A DNA stretch of 56,709 nucleotides from Nocardia niigatensis NBRC 100131 (lineage in GTDB: Bacteria > Actinomycetota > Actinomycetes > Mycobacteriales > Mycobacteriaceae). Below the pieces are notes generated by a model. It saw nothing but the letters and a program-made list of their open reading frames with translations. It was not told the origin of the DNA and made no database searches. The stretch is from contig NZ_BAGC01000045.1 in NCBI RefSeq assembly GCF_000308655.1, positions 1 through 56,709 of the forward strand, in the 5' to 3' direction. This document shows, piece after piece, positions 54,690-56,709 of this stretch (the stretch's first letter is position 1; each line of letters opens with the position of its first letter). The translations under genes were made by a program, and so were the position numbers.

Positions 54690-55910
54690 ATGAAGATCGT
54701 ATGCGTCGGTGGCGGGCCGGCCGGGTTGTACTTCGCCATTTCGATGAAGCGGCGCGACCCGGCCCACCACATCACGGTGATCGACCGCGATCCCGCGGGG
54801 TCCACGTACGGCTGGGGCGTCGTGTATTGGGACGACCTGCTCGACATCCTGTATCGGAATGACCCCGACAGCGCCCGCGCCGTGCGTGCCGGGTCGGTCC
54901 TGTGGCGTGAACAGGCAATCCATGTGCGCGACGAGCAGACCGCACATTTCGGGGGCTACGGGTTCAGCATGGGACGCGCGGCTCTGCTCGATGTGCTCTC
55001 GCGGCGGGCGAGCGACCTGGGCGTCGATGTCCAGCACGGGCGAGAGGTCCGCGATCTGTCCGGCTTCGACGACATCGATCTCATCGTCGCCTGCGACGGC
55101 GCGAACAGCCGGGTACGGCAGCTGGGTGATCATCGCTTCGGCACGTCCGTCGCACTCGGCGAGAATCGATATATCTGGCTCGGTACGGACCGGGTCTTCA
55201 CCCGATTCACCTTCGCCTTCGAACACACCTCGGCCGGCTGGATCTGGTTCCATGCCTATCCTTCGGTTGCCGGAAAGATCAGCACCTGCATCGTCGAGTG
55301 CCAGCCGCGGACTTGGCATGGACTCGGGTTCGATTCCCTGGACAACCTGGAGAACTTGCGTGTGCTGGAAGATATTTTCGCGCGGCCGCTCGACGGTCAC
55401 GCGTTGATCAGCAAGACACGAGGCGAATTCGCACGGTGGAGCCGCTTTCCCGAGGTAACCAACAAGACCTGGTATCACGACAACGTGGTGCTGCTCGGCG
55501 ATGCGGCGCATACGACGCACTTCACCATCGGCTCGGGGACCCGGTTGGCGATCGTCGACGCGGTCGTGCTCGCACAGAACCTGTACGAGCATGCCGAGGT
55601 CGCCGACGCGCTGAAGAACTACGATGCGCAGCGGCGCGCGGCCCTGCGCCCGGTACAGGCCGCCGCCCGTACCAGCATGGCCTGGTTCGAACACGCCGAC
55701 CGGTATCTCGACCGCGGCGCCGTGCAGTTCGCCTATGCGATGGCGGTTCGGCACGGGCGGCAAATGCCGTGGCGGTATCAGCTACACCTGCTCACACAGG
55801 TACCCGCGGTGCGCAGGATCCAGCGGGCCATCGACTCCGGACGGCGGTGGCGGCGGGCTGCCCGGCGCGGCGAACTCGCGATGGCACCGCTCTCCCGCAC
55901 CAGCCGCTAG
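54690..55910 (+). CDS. VioD-like FAD-dependent monooxygenase
   Basis: The 406-residue product resembles the tryptophan hydroxylase VioD and the N-terminal half of anthraniloyl-CoA monooxygenase: GGGPAGLYFA (7-16), GWGVV after the first strand, ENRYIWLGTDRVF, STCIVECQPRTW, LLGDAAHTTHFTIGSGTRLAI (FAD DG/GD region) and AWFEHADRYL. These fit a flavin hydroxylase acting on an aromatic ring, probably an indole or anthraniloyl group. I use ATG 54690, where the Rossmann fold begins; GGAG is near. No other violacein gene is present. It ends 4 bases overlapping the converging SelW-like gene. Confidence 0.85.
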   Translation: MKIVCVGGGPAGLYFAISMKRRDPAHHITVIDRDPAGSTYGWGVVYWDDLLDILYRNDPDSARAVRAGSVLWREQAIHVRDEQTAHFGGYGFSMGRAALLDVLSRRASDLGVDVQHGREVRDLSGFDDIDLIVACDGANSRVRQLGDHRFGTSVALGENRYIWLGTDRVFTRFTFAFEHTSAGWIWFHAYPSVAGKISTCIVECQPRTWHGLGFDSLDNLENLRVLEDIFARPLDGHALISKTRGEFARWSRFPEVTNKTWYHDNVVLLGDAAHTTHFTIGSGTRLAIVDAVVLAQNLYEHAEVADALKNYDAQRRAALRPVQAAARTSMAWFEHADRYLDRGAVQFAYAMAVRHGRQMPWRYQLHLLTQVPAVRRIQRAIDSGRRWRRAARRGELAMAPLSRTSR

Positions 55911-56197
55911 CCCGCCGGTTCGGCGTCCTTGGAATCCGCGTGCCCCAGCGAGCGGCCGGGCGCCACGCGGTCGCGGACGCGTTGCTTGAGGATCGCTATC
56001 TCGGGAAAGCCGCCGTCGGCCTTGCGTTCCCAGATCTGCTCGCCGTCGACGGTGATGCGGAAGACGCCACCTTCGCCGGGAATCAGGGCGACCTCGGACA
56101 GGTCGGTGGCGAAGGTGGTGAGCAACTCCTGAGCCATCCAGCTCGCACGGAGCAGCCAGCGGCACTGCGTGCAGTATTCGATCGCGACGCGGGGCAT
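55907..56197 (-). CDS. SelW/Rdx-family redox protein
   Basis: The 96-residue product has VAIEYCTQCRWLLRASW with the CxxC pair Cys9/Cys12 and a thioredoxin-like fold with VFRITVDGEQIWERK and GGFPEIAILKQRVRD. Cysteine takes the place of selenocysteine in both sites. The function is a presumed thiol-redox role. ATG 56197 is preferred, with AAGG upstream; an in-frame start at 56227 adds 10 residues. It converges on the VioD-like gene. Confidence 0.85.
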   Translation of the reverse strand: MPRVAIEYCTQCRWLLRASWMAQELLTTFATDLSEVALIPGEGGVFRITVDGEQIWERKADGGFPEIAILKQRVRDRVAPGRSLGHADSKDAEPAG

Positions 56198-56388
56198 GCC
56201 CGGGACCTTACCGGGCAGACGGGACATGCCGATCCGGGGACGAGTCGGCTCCGGGTCGGGCCATTCACCCGGAATGCCCGAATCGTCATCAGCATAACGA
56301 CTTTCACCGCACCATCGACCGCCCGGTCACGGCGCGGATCTGTCGGTGCTCTCGGATACAACTTTGCTCAACCGAGGAAGGGGGATGG

Positions 56389-56709
56389 ATGACCACCGCG
56401 TGGACCGCCGATCACATCGGATCGCTCGCACCGGACACCACATCGCTGACCGCCGCCAGCAAGCTGCGCGGCAAGTGGAGCGGCACCGGCCTGCGCGACA
56501 CGGCACTGTGGGGGCTGTGCCAGGGCAGCGGCAGCCGACCGTATCAGACCATCGTGGATCTGTCGGGGCCCGCCTACAAATGCACCTGCCCGAGTCGCAA
56601 GTTTCCCTGTAAGCACGCACTGTCGCTGCTGTTGTCGTGGAGCGCCGGCGACGTGCCGGCCGCGGACACGATCGCCGATTTCGCCGCCGACTGGCTGGAC
56701 GCCCGGGCC
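56389..56709 (+). CDS. SWIM zinc-finger protein (partial)
   Basis: The gene leaves the window at the right edge, so only 107 N-terminal codons are seen. The product has the SWIM zinc motif CxCx6CxH (Cys65, Cys67, Cys74, His76 in KCTCPSRKFPCKH). GAGGAAGGGGG precedes the ATG at 56389. Proteins of this kind often open an operon with a MoxR-type AAA ATPase and VWA-domain proteins in actinobacteria; those genes would lie outside the window. Confidence 0.85.
   Translation, partial: MTTAWTADHIGSLAPDTTSLTAASKLRGKWSGTGLRDTALWGLCQGSGSRPYQTIVDLSGPAYKCTCPSRKFPCKHALSLLLSWSAGDVPAADTIADFAADWLDARA

Noticed and set aside
54222..55763. A 513-codon minus-strand frame covering the Gly/Trp and monooxygenase genes
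   Set aside because: It is antisense to two plus-strand genes with good family or signal features, and its Pro/Ala repeats are the complement of the Gly/Trp codons.

Overview
The window is high-GC actinobacterial chromosome, most likely Nocardia or a close mycolic-acid relative. It carries mtrA-mtrB-lpqB, a secA1-type SecA, a whiB2-like gene, the F420 genes fbiA-fbiB, the GDP-mannose and rhamnose cell-wall genes, and a DesA3-type desaturase system. From memory of the M. tuberculosis gene order, about 16.2-50.8 kb follows the block Rv3241c-Rv3268: hpf, comF, lpqB, mtrB, mtrA, tmk, sahH, alkB, then manA, tobH-like, pmmA, DUF3499, a zincin-like gene, whiB2, fbiA, fbiB, then manB, wbbL, rmlD, lcp, TIGR03089. 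Coding density is high and many genes overlap by 4 bases, so operons are clear.

Layout: 0-1.1 kb, N-terminal part of a LuxR-type ATPase regulator. 1.4-4.7 kb, a small secreted protein and SecA (both minus). 5.2-11.4 kb (plus), lipid block: WS/DGAT-like acyltransferase, DUF6912, ferredoxin-type reductase and two DesA3-type desaturases, with shared operator-like palindromes before the reductase and the second desaturase. 11.5-16.1 kb, accessory stretch: BluB, YceI, a 7-TM protein with an HTH regulator, a secreted protein and a FadI-type thiolase. 16.2-22.9 kb, hpf, comF and the lpqB-mtrB-mtrA-tmk group. 23.0-24.5 kb, glycerophosphodiester phosphodiesterase lipoprotein and a small exported protein. 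24.6-27.3 kb, sahH and alkB, without the rubredoxin genes usually next to alkB. 27.5-31.3 kb, CitAB/DcuSR-like two-component system divergent from dctA, with a CRP-type palindrome between them. 31.4-35.0 kb, type II lumazine synthase under an FMN riboswitch, a Nudix hydrolase and fbiB-fbiA. 35.5-42.1 kb, whiB2, DUF3499/zincin-like pair, pmmA-tobH-manA and a CDF transporter. 42.2-45.2 kb, DUF3052, a phytoene-dehydrogenase-like flavoprotein, its TetR regulator and an MFS pseudogene. 45.4-50.8 kb, GDP-mannose pyrophosphorylase, rhamnosyltransferase, RmlD, LCP ligase and TIGR03089. 50.9-56.7 kb, P450, carboxylesterase, FmdB, a Gly/Trp-repeat exported protein followed by a VioD-like flavin monooxygenase, a SelW-like protein and the start of a SWIM zinc-finger gene.

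How parts work together: the reductase and desaturases form an acyl-CoA desaturation chain whose products the neighbouring acyltransferase could store. MtrAB-LpqB links envelope state to transcription. PmmA, ManA and the guanylyltransferase supply GDP-mannose. RmlD, WbbL and the LCP protein build the rhamnose-containing linker that joins arabinogalactan to peptidoglycan. FbiA and FbiB make coenzyme F420. The CitAB-like pair probably senses C4-dicarboxylate or citrate and controls DctA.

The least expected items are the Gly/Trp-repeat protein beside a VioD-like monooxygenase, the riboswitch-controlled RibH2 with a Shine-Dalgarno-blocking hairpin, the repeated TACGG/CCGTA operators of the desaturase block, alkB without rubredoxins, and a decayed MFS transporter.
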